From JAJAZB01 sp964244295 (lineage in GTDB: Bacteria > Bacteroidota > Bacteroidia > Cytophagales > Spirosomataceae), in NCBI GenBank assembly GCA_964244295.1, contig CAXTIG010000016.1, positions 1 to 64,000 of the forward strand: DNA of 64,000 bases. Reading direction: 5' to 3'. Shown here piece after piece: positions 25,290 to 33,608 of this stretch. How positions within the stretch are numbered: the first letter of the stretch is position 1; every line of letters begins with the position of its first letter. A program made the translations under genes and the position numbers. The notes beneath the pieces were generated by a model. The model did no database searches and was not told the origin of the DNA. It saw nothing but the letters and a program-made list of their open reading frames with translations.

Positions 25290-28141
25290 GGCAGGAAGGG
25301 GCTAAACTCGTGGCGTTCCGCCGAAACCAACACGCTGCGGGGGCCGGTGGCGGGAATCAAATCCGGTTCGACCGCCGTGCGGCGGCTACCGGCGTCGACC
25401 AGCACCTCGAAATCGCTCACCGCGTCCACGTACTCCCTATTTTCCATGAACCGCAACAGCGCACTCCGGCGCAGCGAGCCGCCGAATTTCAATTCGGCGG
25501 GGGTGCCGAAGGCCCAGGGCGTTAGGTAACGCTGCACGTCGTCGTGGAGCCGGTCGCTGAAGTACCCGAAGGCCAGCCCGCGCCGGAACCGTACCGCCGC
25601 CCGCACGGTCAGGGTTTCAAAAACGGCGTTGACCACCTCCACCCGCACAAACAGCGGCGTGAGGCGGTCGATAAACGCACTGACCCGCGCCCGAAGCGCC
25701 TGGCTGGCGCGGGGTCGGCGGGCGTCGGTGGCATCCGTGCGGGGCACGATGACGAGCGTGACCCGACCAGGCGAAACACAGGATTCGCAGTCGGGGACGG
25801 TGTGCGGGAGGCACTTCACCTGGTACAATTCGGGGAAGGCTTCGAGCACGAGGTGTTCGTAATCCCAGGCGCTCAGGGCGCGGCCTTTGTGGCGCAGGCG
25901 TTCGCTGACGCGGCGGTAAAAAGCAGCGGAATCTTCGGCGGGTCGCCCCCCGCCCGACGCGAGGGGTTGGCTCAGCGCCTTCACCGTGGCGCGGGGCACG
26001 GCCAGTTTCGTGACCGTTTCGGCGGGAAAATTGTCTGGCGCCCCGCCCCGCGCCCGGAGCGCGTGGGGGTACAGATTCCGCACCCGGCACAGTCCGTCGG
26101 GGCTTGACGGTACGCTGGCCCGCAGCCAGCACAGCGTCGGGTCGAGGCGGGTGTGGGGGGCGAAAGCCGCGTCGGGTACGTTGATGCGCAGCAGACCCGA
26201 TTGCCGCAGGCCCCGCGTTTCATCGGCCAGCAGGTGGCGGTCGTCGAGGGGGAGCCAGTCGTTGCCCGCCAGCACGCTCCACGTCAGGGGCGGGGGCGTG
26301 GCGTCGGGGTCGGCGCTGCCTTCTTCGGCATCCACGAGCAAACTCAGCGCCTGACCGGGCCTGAGAGCCTCCAACCCGATGCACCACTGCCCGGCCTCGG
26401 CGTGGAGGGGGAGCAGGGTGGAGGGCGAGGTTGTTTTTTCCGAAAAACCACGTTCGTCCAGGTGAAAAAATCGCAGTTCGCCGGGGAGGGCATCGGCCTG
26501 GTAGCCAAGCGTGAGCGTTTTCAGCGTGGGCGTGTAGGGATCGTTGGGAATGCCGTCGTCGAAATACTCGGCGATGAAAATTTGGGAGACAAACTCCTTC
26601 GACGTGAGGCTGTCTTTCGCCTGAATCGTCTTGGCCGTGCCGACGAGGTACGCCTTTGCGCTCAACCCCGTCGGCGGTGCGGGCGGTGGGGGCGGCGGTG
26701 GGTTGAGGGCTTCCGTGGCCTTGTCGAGCATGGCGCGGGCGTAGAGTTGGGGAAATTCGCGGTGGTAAAACGTGTGCCCGTTTTCAAGCCGAATCGTGTC
26801 CACGCCCGCCTGCGGCGTTCCGCTCCAACTCAAGGCGACGGGTTGCGTCGCGTCGCTGGCGTCGAACAAATGGACCGGCACCGGCGCGGCGGAACCAACG
26901 CGCAGGCTGGCGGTGAAGGCCGCGTTGCTGAGCGAATTCCAGCCGGGGTAGTGTCGGTAAGCGGTTTTGAAATGGGTCGGCGGATTGAGCCAGGTCAGGC
27001 CGAGGTCGAGGCGGCGGAGGGATTTTTGGTGCAGTTCGGGGCACCGCAGCGTGAGGGTCGAGCCGGGAACGGGCTGCGGGCCAAAGGGCAGGAAGGCTTT
27101 GTCCGTGACCACGGGACCGAAATCGTTGCTGGCGTCGGTGAGCGGCAATTCGGCCACCGTGACCCGCAGCGTGGGCGCTTCCACCCGGATGCCCCGCCAA
27201 AACGCGGCGGCTTCGGCGGGCACGAATCCCTTCAGCAACGGCCAGTCGGTCGGGAAGCCGCCGCCGAGGGTGGCCTGGTAGCCGACCACCGCTTTTTCGC
27301 TGGCCGGAAGGGTGCCGCTCAGGCGCAGCGTGGTTCCCTCAAAACGGGCGGTGAACTGGAGCGGTAGCCAGGCTTTTTCTCCGCTCAACTCCCCCCGAAG
27401 CGAGGCAATTCGCCGGAAGTGGAGGGGAGAAACGGCTTGAGCCAGGGGAAATTCCAGCGTGACCGTGCGGGTACCCCCAGCCAATTCGAGCGCGGGCGAA
27501 GCCAGCGCGAAACCCAGTTCGGCCAGCGGCAATCCGGCGTGACCGAACACGCGCCCGTCGCTGGGAGCGCCCGCGTGAAGGGTGCCGTTGGGAGCCAGAA
27601 ACACGCTGCGTTGGGCGGCAATCCGGGCCTGGTTGAGAAAGGCATCGTCGGTGCTAAATACGCGGCGGGGCTGACCGTCCGATCCCTTCCCCGCGTCGAG
27701 GGTGGTGCCTTTGGGCAGGAATTCTTCGGCGGCTTGTTTCGCCAACTGCACGACGGCGAATACGTCGTCGGGTTGGCCCTCGCGCCGCGAGAGACCGAGG
27801 ACTTTTTCGTAGTAAAAATCGAGGTGACGGCGGGTCAAGCCATTGAAATGGCGCTGCGCCACGCCGAACGTCCGCAAAAAGGCCAGGAACAGCGCATAGT
27901 GCGGCGGTACCTCGGCGCGGGCCTGTAATTCGGCTAAAGCAGTTTCGTCGTATTTAAAAAACGCCTCCCAGGTTCCGTTTTCGGCATTGGTTTCGTCGAA
28001 GAAGCGCAGCTCCTTCGCCAGGTTTCCGGCCCAACTCCGCAGGTCGGCCTCCGAGCGGTCGTCGAGGCGCAGGGTGTCCAGGTTGGGCGTGGAAGCCAGC
28101 CGGTGGGCCTGGGTGGTGCCGGAAGTGGGGAGCGTAGCCAT
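25286..28141 (-). CDS. eCIS baseplate protein (Afp11-like, gp6/J family)
   Basis: A 951-aa baseplate-wedge protein. The N-terminus LRFFDETNAENGTWEAFF, then HYALFLAFLRTFGVAQRHFNGL and HLDFYYEKVLGL are typical of Afp11-like wedges. The C-terminal region (FYRRVSERLRHKGRALSAWDYEHLVLEAFPELYQVKCLPH, broken here by no gap) matches the J/gp47-like part that sits around the hub. A run of prolines occurs near residue 480. The ATG shares one base with the stop of the gp25 gene, so translation is coupled. Confidence 0.88.
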   Translation of the reverse strand: MATLPTSGTTQAHRLASTPNLDTLRLDDRSEADLRSWAGNLAKELRFFDETNAENGTWEAFFKYDETALAELQARAEVPPHYALFLAFLRTFGVAQRHFNGLTRRHLDFYYEKVLGLSRREGQPDDVFAVVQLAKQAAEEFLPKGTTLDAGKGSDGQPRRVFSTDDAFLNQARIAAQRSVFLAPNGTLHAGAPSDGRVFGHAGLPLAELGFALASPALELAGGTRTVTLEFPLAQAVSPLHFRRIASLRGELSGEKAWLPLQFTARFEGTTLRLSGTLPASEKAVVGYQATLGGGFPTDWPLLKGFVPAEAAAFWRGIRVEAPTLRVTVAELPLTDASNDFGPVVTDKAFLPFGPQPVPGSTLTLRCPELHQKSLRRLDLGLTWLNPPTHFKTAYRHYPGWNSLSNAAFTASLRVGSAAPVPVHLFDASDATQPVALSWSGTPQAGVDTIRLENGHTFYHREFPQLYARAMLDKATEALNPPPPPPPAPPTGLSAKAYLVGTAKTIQAKDSLTSKEFVSQIFIAEYFDDGIPNDPYTPTLKTLTLGYQADALPGELRFFHLDERGFSEKTTSPSTLLPLHAEAGQWCIGLEALRPGQALSLLVDAEEGSADPDATPPPLTWSVLAGNDWLPLDDRHLLADETRGLRQSGLLRINVPDAAFAPHTRLDPTLCWLRASVPSSPDGLCRVRNLYPHALRARGGAPDNFPAETVTKLAVPRATVKALSQPLASGGGRPAEDSAAFYRRVSERLRHKGRALSAWDYEHLVLEAFPELYQVKCLPHTVPDCESCVSPGRVTLVIVPRTDATDARRPRASQALRARVSAFIDRLTPLFVRVEVVNAVFETLTVRAAVRFRRGLAFGYFSDRLHDDVQRYLTPWAFGTPAELKFGGSLRRSALLRFMENREYVDAVSDFEVLVDAGSRRTAVEPDLIPATGPRSVLVSAERHEFSPFLP

Positions 28142-28548
28142 CAGCGGGGAGTTTCGGTGCCCTCCGTTTGGTGGAACGGAAAGACGAGGTTATGGCGGGA
28201 ATTGGTCGTGCGGACGGTGTAATCGAGGGTGATGAAAATCCGCCCTTCGGTGGGGTCGGGTTCCAAATCGACCCGGTCCAGGGTGATGCGCGGCTCGTAG
28301 CTCAACACCGCCGTGCGGATGCGGTCCTGCAAAAACGTGCGCAGCGCCGTGTCCACCGGCTGAAACAACAGGGGCGTCAGGTCGCAGCCGTAGTCGGGTT
28401 GCATGACCCGTTCGCCGGGCAGCGTCGAAAGCAGCACGTGCAGGCTGCTGCGGATGTCAGCCTCGCCCTCGAGCATCGCCACCTGCGCTGAGGCGCGGTC
28501 GAATTGGGGTGGAAAATTCCAGCCGCGACCGAGGAAGGAGGATTGCAT
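28141..28548 (-). CDS. eCIS gp25-like sheath-initiator protein (Afp9-like)
   Basis: A 135-aa GPW/gp25-family protein that in contractile tails nucleates the sheath on the baseplate. Motifs are GRGWNFPPQFD, the block EADIRSSLHVLLSTLPGER, and QPDYGCDLTPLLFQP, which includes the family's conserved E-P-R-like turn in SYEPRITLDRV. The length is standard. It is coupled to the following baseplate gene by a one-base stop/start overlap. A hairpin at 28550-28637 lies just upstream. Confidence 0.93.
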   Translation of the reverse strand: MQSSFLGRGWNFPPQFDRASAQVAMLEGEADIRSSLHVLLSTLPGERVMQPDYGCDLTPLLFQPVDTALRTFLQDRIRTAVLSYEPRITLDRVDLEPDPTEGRIFITLDYTVRTTNSRHNLVFPFHQTEGTETPR

Positions 28549-28549
28549 T

Positions 28550-28637
28550 TTAGTTTTCAGTTTTCAGTCTGGAGTTTTCAGTTTTCAGTCTGGAGTCTTC
28601 AGTTTAGTCCAACTGAAAACTCCAGACTGAAAACTGG
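28550..28637. repeat. Short-word hairpin (TTTTCAGTCTGGAG type)
   Basis: Iterated CAGTTTTCAGTCTGGAG words are followed by the complementary AACTCCAGACTGAAAACTG. It fills the gap between the PAAR and gp25 genes within the eCIS operon. Confidence 0.8.
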
Positions 28638-28640
28638 GAT

Positions 28641-28931
28641 TTATCCCCCAATCATCACCGTCGGGCAACCGCCCAACAGGGTGCCGCCGTGGGCGGTCAG
28701 GTCGCCCATCCGGGCGGCGGGCATTCCGCCGATGAGCACGGTGCCTGACCCTTGCACAATCACGTCGGGCGGACCGGTACACATCGCCATGTCGCCCACT
28801 CGGGCGGCGGGCAACCCCGCCACGAGCACCGTCGGGCAACCGGGAGGAAGCACGGGCCCACCCACGTGCGGCACCACGCCGGTGACCATCGGGCAGAGGT
28901 GTGGGTCGGTGATGCGGATGGAGGGGGGCAT
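28641..28931 (-). CDS. eCIS PAAR-like spike-tip protein (Afp10-like)
   Basis: A PAAR-family protein that caps the VgrG-like spike with a metal-stabilised point. The start is placed at ATG 28931 (MPPSIRITDPHLCPMVTG), because the longer reading upstream is repeat sequence. The 96 aa contain the repeated PAAR units (GLPAARVGDMAMCTGPPD, GMPAARMGDLTAHGG) with Cys and His residues suited to binding a metal. Length and repeats are as expected. Confidence 0.93.
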   Translation of the reverse strand: MPPSIRITDPHLCPMVTGVVPHVGGPVLPPGCPTVLVAGLPAARVGDMAMCTGPPDVIVQGSGTVLIGGMPAARMGDLTAHGGTLLGGCPTVMIGG

Positions 28932-28989
28932 TGGTAAAATGTGAGTTGTGAAATGTGAGTTGCGAACGGTTCGCTGGCGCAGGTTTGAA

Positions 28990-29370
28990 TTAAATTTTTG
29001 CTTGCTTTTTGTCTTGCAGCGTTTTGCGGGTGGTGGCGAAAATCGCAATCAGTTCGTTGGCCTCTTTTTGCAGAGACCCCAGTTTTTCAGGAGTTACAAG
29101 TTCGGCTTCAACCAGCAATTCCATCCAGTACGCCGCTTCATCGGCTTCTTCCAGCACGATACTCATTTTGGCGAAATGCTCCGCATCCGACCTGGCCCGG
29201 CAAGCCGCCCGGTAATTGGCCCCCATCGAGGTAGCGGAGCGGAGCAGTTGTTTACCAATAATCCGCGCTTCGTCGGTTTTGGGCAGCTTCTGAAACAGGT
29301 AAATGACCCGTAACGCAAAGGTTTTGGTACGCTGCCGAAGTTGTTCCGCAAAATGTACAGGCTGGTTCAT
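28990..29370 (-). CDS. Four-helix-bundle protein (S23/IVP family)
   Basis: A 126-aa member of the four-helix-bundle family first known from insertions in 23S rRNA genes. Signatures are LFQKLPKTDEARIIGKQLLR, then SATSMGANYRAACRARSDAEF-like helix text and the acidic EEADEAAYWMELL. Its role is unknown; such genes are scattered in Bacteroidota, often as mobile passengers. Here it sits between the spike and PAAR genes on the operon strand and is surrounded by hairpin repeats, which suggests insertion rather than an eCIS function. No rRNA is nearby. Confidence 0.9.
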   Translation of the reverse strand: MNQPVHFAEQLRQRTKTFALRVIYLFQKLPKTDEARIIGKQLLRSATSMGANYRAACRARSDAEHFAKMSIVLEEADEAAYWMELLVEAELVTPEKLGSLQKEANELIAIFATTRKTLQDKKQAKI

Positions 29371-29543
29371 AAAATGTGAAGGGTGAGTTGTGAAATGTGA
29401 ACTGAAAGACGTGAACTTTGAAATTTTGAACTGTGAAATTGTGAGTGTTGAATGGATGATTTAATTCACCCCTCACAACTCACCACTTAGGCGAGGGGTG
29501 AATGGATGATTTATTTCACAATTCACCCCTCACCATTCACCAC
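29371..29543. repeat. Short-word repeat cluster (TGAATTGTGA / TCACCCCTCAC)
   Basis: Several GTGAAATGTGAA words, two direct copies of GGGTGAATGGATGATTTA-like sequence and matching TTCACCCCTCACAA words form alternative hairpins. It fills the gap upstream of the four-helix-bundle gene, after the spike gene. Confidence 0.75.
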
Positions 29544-31304
29544 TTAGTTTATCATTACCATGGCCCCCTTCAGCGTGGCCGTGGCGCTGCTTTCAAGCTG
29601 AAGAGCGCCGGTGGTTTTGATGGATATCGAGGCGTTGGCGCCCAGGCTGAGTTGGGCGGCCTGGAGCGAGAGGGTGCCGCTGCTCGCCCGCAACGCCAAA
29701 TCCCCGCCCGACTGGATGACGATGCCACTGGACGAGAGCGTAAGTTTGTTGCGGTGTTCGTCGCGGAGTTCCAGCGTTCCGGCGTCTTCGTCGAGGAGGA
29801 CTTTTTTTCCGGCGGGGGTTTCCAGCGTCAGAATTTTCTTCTCGTCGTCAAACCGGATTTTCATCCCCGACCGCGTCACGATGGCCTTGTGGTGGTTGCC
29901 GTCGGCGGGTTCGAGCGGGGCGGCGTGGGCCGGACTGTGCAGCCCACCGAGGACCACCGGAAAACGCGGGTCTTCATCGAAAAACCCCACCACCACCTCG
30001 TCGCCCAGTTCGGGGCGGAACATGGTACCCCGGTTCGCGCCCGCGTCGAGCAAGGCCATCCGTGCCCAAACGCCTTCTTCGTCGGCACTCACGGCGGGCA
30101 TCCGCACCTTCACCCGGTAGGCCCCGTCGGGGTCGGCGAGGGCCGTGACCACGCCGACGTGCAGGCCGCGCACGGGCGGGAGCAGGCCCCCGGCGGCGGG
30201 CGCGGACAGCGGTTCGGCTTCGCGGGCGAAGGGTTCGGGCGACAGTCCGAACTGCACGTCGGTCAGCCAGCCTTCGCTGGTGTTGAGCGTGTGGCGCACG
30301 CCCGACACGAGCACCGTGCCGTTGAAGCGCTCGCTCAGGCCCGCCAGCGTGATTAATTCGCCGGGGTTCAGCGCCCGGCAGCCGATGAACCGCAGCCGTC
30401 CGCGCAGGCCGGAAAGCCGGGCGCGTTGCAGGCGACCGTCGGCCCAGGCTTGCAGACCCGGCTCGGTCAGGCCCCCGCCGTGGCGCAGCGTTTCCGACTG
30501 GCCCAGCGCCCCGGCCAGGTCGCTGCCCGTTACGTTGCCCGCCGGGCTGAATTCCGGTTCGGCGGCGGGGAGGTCCCGGCGGGTTTGGTCGGCGGGATTC
30601 CAGCCCTGCGCTTCCACCGAGTCGGGTTGCTGGCGGGCGTCGAGTTCGGCGTCGAGTTCGAGGATGCTCGCCCCGAAGGTGAGTTCGAGGGTGGGTTCCT
30701 GGTTAAAATCCGGCTTTCCCACCACCACAGTCCCGTCGCTCACGAAACACAGCAGTCCGTTGGCTTCGGCGCGGGTGAGTGCAAAATCCCAGTCGGTGGC
30801 GTGGTATTGCACCAGCCCGGCGTGGGTTTCGCCGGTGGGAGCGACGGTGGCGTCGAGGCCGTATTCACCGAAAATCGTTTCCAGGATTTCGCTGTCTTTC
30901 TGGTCGTTGAAATACCGGCAGCGGCGGGTCTGGGTACTTTTTGCGGCCTTGTCGCGGGCTTCGAGGGTCAGTTCGGGGGCGCGGTCGGCGCGGATGCGCA
31001 GGGCGTGGCGAACGAGGATTCCCTTAAAAACCAAGTCCTCCGTTCCGTCGAGGCCGAGCCAGATTTCGAGGTCGTTGCCGGGCAAAAACGTGGCCTCGTT
31101 GCTGACGGGAAACGCGCCGCCCGCTTCCTGCCCGGCGGGGTCACCGTCGAGCAGCGTCAAGCTGGCCTTCGGGATTCGATTCACCTCCTTGCTCACGCTC
31201 AAGGCCAGCACGCCGTACCGACGCGCCAGCGGCTGTCCGTTCACCTTGAGGGTGTACGTAGCCAGGCCGGTCGGCGATTCGTCGGGCAGGAGGCGGGAGG
31301 GCAT
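29544..31304 (-). CDS. eCIS VgrG-like spike protein (Afp8-like)
   Basis: The central spike/hub protein. The start is placed at ATG about 31304 (MPSRLLPDESPTGLATY); the longer reading comes from repeat sequence with a GTG. The N-terminal half is gp27-like (VNRIPKASLTLLDGDPAG, ATFLPGNDLEIWLG). A gp5-type OB fold follows (ELGDEVVVGFFDEDPRFPVV, LGGLHSPAHAAP). The C-terminal 120 residues are short repeats (KILTLETPAGKKVLLDEDAG, GDLALRASSGTLSLQA) forming the beta-helix needle. The 586-aa length is usual. No extra toxin domain is fused at the C-terminus. Confidence 0.93.
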   Translation of the reverse strand: MPSRLLPDESPTGLATYTLKVNGQPLARRYGVLALSVSKEVNRIPKASLTLLDGDPAGQEAGGAFPVSNEATFLPGNDLEIWLGLDGTEDLVFKGILVRHALRIRADRAPELTLEARDKAAKSTQTRRCRYFNDQKDSEILETIFGEYGLDATVAPTGETHAGLVQYHATDWDFALTRAEANGLLCFVSDGTVVVGKPDFNQEPTLELTFGASILELDAELDARQQPDSVEAQGWNPADQTRRDLPAAEPEFSPAGNVTGSDLAGALGQSETLRHGGGLTEPGLQAWADGRLQRARLSGLRGRLRFIGCRALNPGELITLAGLSERFNGTVLVSGVRHTLNTSEGWLTDVQFGLSPEPFAREAEPLSAPAAGGLLPPVRGLHVGVVTALADPDGAYRVKVRMPAVSADEEGVWARMALLDAGANRGTMFRPELGDEVVVGFFDEDPRFPVVLGGLHSPAHAAPLEPADGNHHKAIVTRSGMKIRFDDEKKILTLETPAGKKVLLDEDAGTLELRDEHRNKLTLSSSGIVIQSGGDLALRASSGTLSLQAAQLSLGANASISIKTTGALQLESSATATLKGAMVMIN

Positions 31305-31375
31305 GGGGAATTGTGAATTGTGAATTGTGAAGGGTGAGTTGTGAATTTCACATTTCACAACTCACCCTTCACCAC
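31305..31375. repeat. Short-word hairpin (GTGAATTGTGAA type)
   Basis: Repeated ATTGTGAATTGTGAAGGGTGAG is followed by the complementary CTCACCCTTCACCAC. It lies between the spike and LysM hub genes; the unit is related to that at 29371-29543. Confidence 0.75.
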
Positions 31376-32101
31376 TCATTTTTCCACCGGCGGGAGGCGG
31401 AGTTTTTGGCCGGGGTTGAGGCGGCGCAGGGTGTCGAGGTCGTTGACGCGGGCCAGTTCGAGGGCCAGGGCCGGGTCGTTGTACTGGCGGAAGGCCAGCA
31501 GGGCGAGTGTGTCGCCCTGTTGTACGCTGCGTTCGTGGGTGAGGTCGGGCGATTCGGCCCCTTCTTTCTGCACCCGGTTCTGGTCGCTCACGCTGCCCTC
31601 GAACCCGCACTTGACGAAGGCCCGCAGGGGGGTGCCGTCGGGTTGGAAGAGCGTGTAGCGGGTGTTCATCGAGGTGAGGCGGCCCTGAAAAAGCAAGGTT
31701 CCCCAGACCAGTTGCACAAACCGGGGCTGGTGAATGGGGCCGTGGTAGCTGAACACGGTGTTCCGCAGTTTTTCGATGCGCTCCATCACGTCGCTTTTTT
31801 TTTCGGTGCCCAGCAACTGAAACCCCGCCGCCAGCGCCCCAAGCAGCCCACCCGACGCCGGGGCGGGAACGGCCCCGGTGCCGTCGATCAGGAACTCGAA
31901 TTCCAGCCGTTCGGAGGGCGTATTGAGGTAGCGGAGGTTGGCCCCACTACTGCCCAAGGGTTGTTTTCGCGACACGGCCACGGTTTGGTTGGTCGTGAAC
32001 GTTTCGGGATTTACCTGAACGCTGAACGCCTCGTCGGTGCGGGCTTTTTTGAAAGCCGCGTCTTCGTAGGGAATCAGCATGAGTTTGGTGAGTGTGGGCA
32101 T
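31376..32101 (-). CDS. eCIS LysM-domain hub protein (Afp7-like)
   Basis: A baseplate hub protein that links spike and tube. The start at MPTLTKLMLIPYED excludes repeat-derived residues of the longer reading. The N-terminal 180 residues have the family blocks FSVQVNPETFTTNQTVAV, LEFEFLIDGTG and RFVQLVWGTLLFQGRLTSM. A C-terminal LysM motif follows (ERSVQQGDTLALLAFRQYND, LDTLRRLNPGQKLRLP). In this setting LysM is structural rather than a cell-wall anchor. The 241 aa are typical. Confidence 0.92.
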   Translation of the reverse strand: MPTLTKLMLIPYEDAAFKKARTDEAFSVQVNPETFTTNQTVAVSRKQPLGSSGANLRYLNTPSERLEFEFLIDGTGAVPAPASGGLLGALAAGFQLLGTEKKSDVMERIEKLRNTVFSYHGPIHQPRFVQLVWGTLLFQGRLTSMNTRYTLFQPDGTPLRAFVKCGFEGSVSDQNRVQKEGAESPDLTHERSVQQGDTLALLAFRQYNDPALALELARVNDLDTLRRLNPGQKLRLPPVEK

Positions 32102-32165
32102 TTGTGGTTTGTGGTTTACGGTTTGTGGTTTACGGTTGAAAAGGCATTTCAACCGTAAACTACAA
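32102..32165. repeat. Short-word hairpin (GGTTTGTGGTTTACGG type)
   Basis: Repeated GTTTGTGGTTTACGGTT words pair with AACCGTAAACTACAAAC. It lies between the DUF5908 and LysM hub genes. Confidence 0.75.
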
Positions 32166-32176
32166 ACCTGCTTTTC

Positions 32177-32362
32177 TCACCGCTCCGCTTTTTCCCGCAA
32201 TGTCCGCATGACTTCTTCCACGCAGTCGGCCACTATCGATTGGCGGGCGTCGGCATCGGTTCCACTCGTACCGCCCGAACTCGCTCCGGTGGGGCCAACT
32301 GGCGCGGGAGAGGCCGAATCGACGTTGGCGGTGATGACGATTTCCTGGATGACGACGGGCAT
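32177..32362 (-). CDS. DUF5908 small eCIS-associated protein
   Basis: A 61-aa protein starting MPVVIQEIVITANVD and ending IVADCVEEVMRTLREKAER, the two conserved ends of DUF5908, separated by a low-complexity Gly/Ser/Pro linker. The family sits in Bacteroidota eCIS loci between the tube and hub genes. Its exact role is not known to me; a linker or chaperone-like function at the tube-baseplate junction is a guess. The C-terminal amphipathic helix could bind another subunit. Confidence 0.85.
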   Translation of the reverse strand: MPVVIQEIVITANVDSASPAPVGPTGASSGGTSGTDADARQSIVADCVEEVMRTLREKAER

Positions 32363-32448
32363 TTTCAGTGATCAGTTTTCAGTGAACAGTGATCAGTTTG
32401 GGTAATCTGCTAGCCGGATGGCAACTGATCACTGAAAACTGATCACTG
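32363..32448. repeat. Short-word hairpin (CAGTGATCAGTTTTC type)
   Basis: AGTGATCAGTTTTCAGTGA words pair with TGATCACTGAAAACTGATCA. It fills the gap between the second tube gene and the DUF5908 gene. Confidence 0.8.
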
Positions 32449-32958
32449 TTAAATCGCTAGCGCGGCGCTGCCGGTGACGGCTCCGAGGGCACCCGCCACG
32501 AGCGAGGCCGGGTTAATCATTTTGAAATAATGGTAACTCAGCGTAAGCGACTCCACCACGACCTGGCTTTGCTCGGCGTTGAACGAACTGATCTCCCATT
32601 TCGTCGGGATGGCGTGGACGACGTACCACGACTGGAGGGGAATGTGCGATTCGTTGAGGAGCGAAACCAGCAGGTTGACGGGCTTGATCTGATAGTTTTC
32701 GAGCGTTTCGCGGCACCATTCCGTCAGGCCCGACACGGCGAACAACCCCCGTTTAAGCGTCAAATCGCTGTACTGGGTGCGGGTGGGCAGTTTGTGGACG
32801 AATCGGTTTTCGCCGCCCTCGGTGATGGTCTCGGTGTTCATCGTCACTGACAAGCCGGAGACCTCCTGAAAACGCACGTCCACCGGCGTTTGCGGAAACA
32901 ACTCGAACACCACCAAAAAGTGGAAGCCGGTGGAGGGGTAGGATTGGAGAAGGTCCAT
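32449..32958 (-). CDS. eCIS tube protein, baseplate-proximal type (Afp5-like)
   Basis: A 169-aa T4 gp19-like tube protein. Motifs are STGFHFLVVFELFP, VRFQEVSGLSVTMNTETITEGG, LTLKRGLF, then SLLNESHIPLQSWYVVHAIP. Compared with the adjacent tube gene it has a longer hydrophobic C-terminus (INPASLVAGALGAVTGSAAL), as seen in the Afp5-type ring that starts the tube at the baseplate. The start is placed at MDLLQSYPSTG, the upstream reading being repeat sequence. The Afp5 versus Afp1 assignment follows gene order and this tail. Confidence 0.88.
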   Translation of the reverse strand: MDLLQSYPSTGFHFLVVFELFPQTPVDVRFQEVSGLSVTMNTETITEGGENRFVHKLPTRTQYSDLTLKRGLFAVSGLTEWCRETLENYQIKPVNLLVSLLNESHIPLQSWYVVHAIPTKWEISSFNAEQSQVVVESLTLSYHYFKMINPASLVAGALGAVTGSAALAI

Positions 32959-33030
32959 GCGTGGAGTTGTGAGTGGTGAATTGCGAGTTGTGAATTTTAA
33001 ATCACCACTCACATTTCATTCTTCACCAAT
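32959..33030. repeat. Short-word hairpin between the two tube genes
   Basis: GTTGTGAGTGGTGAATTG-like words pair with AATCACCACTCACATTTC. The unit resembles those at 29371 and 31305. Confidence 0.75.
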
Positions 33031-33462
33031 TTAATCGTTCTGCACCTCCAGCCCCTCGTGGGCGAGTTCGAGGGTTTCGATGGCGACGCTGTTGTCGTCC
33101 GACTTGAGGTCAGTGGATTTGACGCTGATGGGGAAGGCGTTGCGGACTTTCCAGACCACCACCGGTTCGTGGACTTCGTTGAGCAGGGAGATGACTAAGT
33201 CACGGCGCTCGACGGTGTTGAGGGCGGTGGTGCTAAGCCACTTGAAAAACTCGTTGTCGCTTCGGAATGTCCCGCGTTTGAGCGTGATGTTGCTGAATTT
33301 GCGCATCCCCGGCATTTTGATTTTGCTATATTCCGGGCTGGCGCCGTCGCGGTATTCGATGACGTCGTGCGTCACGTCGAGGCCCGACACTTCGGTAAAT
33401 CCGATGCGGGCACCGCCCCACTCGACGCGGAAGTGGAACTTGGGGAGGGGGTAAACGGCCAT
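33031..33462 (-). CDS. eCIS inner tube protein (Afp1-like)
   Basis: The main tube-forming protein. The start is at MAVYPLPKFHFRVEWGG; the longer reading crosses a repeat. Motifs are IGFTEVSGLDVTHDVIEYR, PEYSKIKMPGMRKFSNITLK, RGTFRSDNEFFKWL, and the C-terminal SVAIETLELAHEGLEV. At 143 aa it has the standard length of stacked hexameric tube rings. It directly follows the sheath gene, separated by the palindromic repeat at 33484-33607. Confidence 0.93.
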   Translation of the reverse strand: MAVYPLPKFHFRVEWGGARIGFTEVSGLDVTHDVIEYRDGASPEYSKIKMPGMRKFSNITLKRGTFRSDNEFFKWLSTTALNTVERRDLVISLLNEVHEPVVVWKVRNAFPISVKSTDLKSDDNSVAIETLELAHEGLEVQND

Positions 33463-33483
33463 GGGAGTGTGGTTTGAAGGGTT

Positions 33484-33607
33484 AAATTCCCCCTTTGAAG
33501 GGGGGGCGTAAGGTTTGTGCGTGAGGAGGGGGATGTTGGTTGGGGAAACGAGGATACATCCCCCTCCCGCCGCACAAACCTTACGCACCCCCCTTCAAAG
33601 GGGGAAT
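33484..33607. repeat. CCCCCT-family palindromic repeat, empty copy
   Basis: The outer arms AATTCCCCCTTTGAAGGGGG and CCCCCTTCAAAGGGGGAATT, with inner GAGGAGGGGGATGT and ACATCCCCCTCCC, form an almost perfect hairpin between the sheath and tube genes. It is an empty relative of the DUF559-bearing element. Confidence 0.9.
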
Positions 33608-33608
33608 T

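Noticed and set aside
28950..29550. rRNA fragment, suggested by the S23-type four-helix-bundle gene
   Set aside because: No conserved 16S or 23S rRNA words are seen around the gene; it lies in an eCIS operon.
29544..31304. Toxin domain fused to the VgrG-like protein
   Set aside because: The C-terminus ends in beta-helix repeats with no further domain.
32959..33030. Longer N-termini for tube, hub and spike genes reading into upstream repeats
   Set aside because: The extra residues (such as those before MDLLQSYP, MPTLTKL and MPSRLLP) are coded by repeat words and are absent from the known families.
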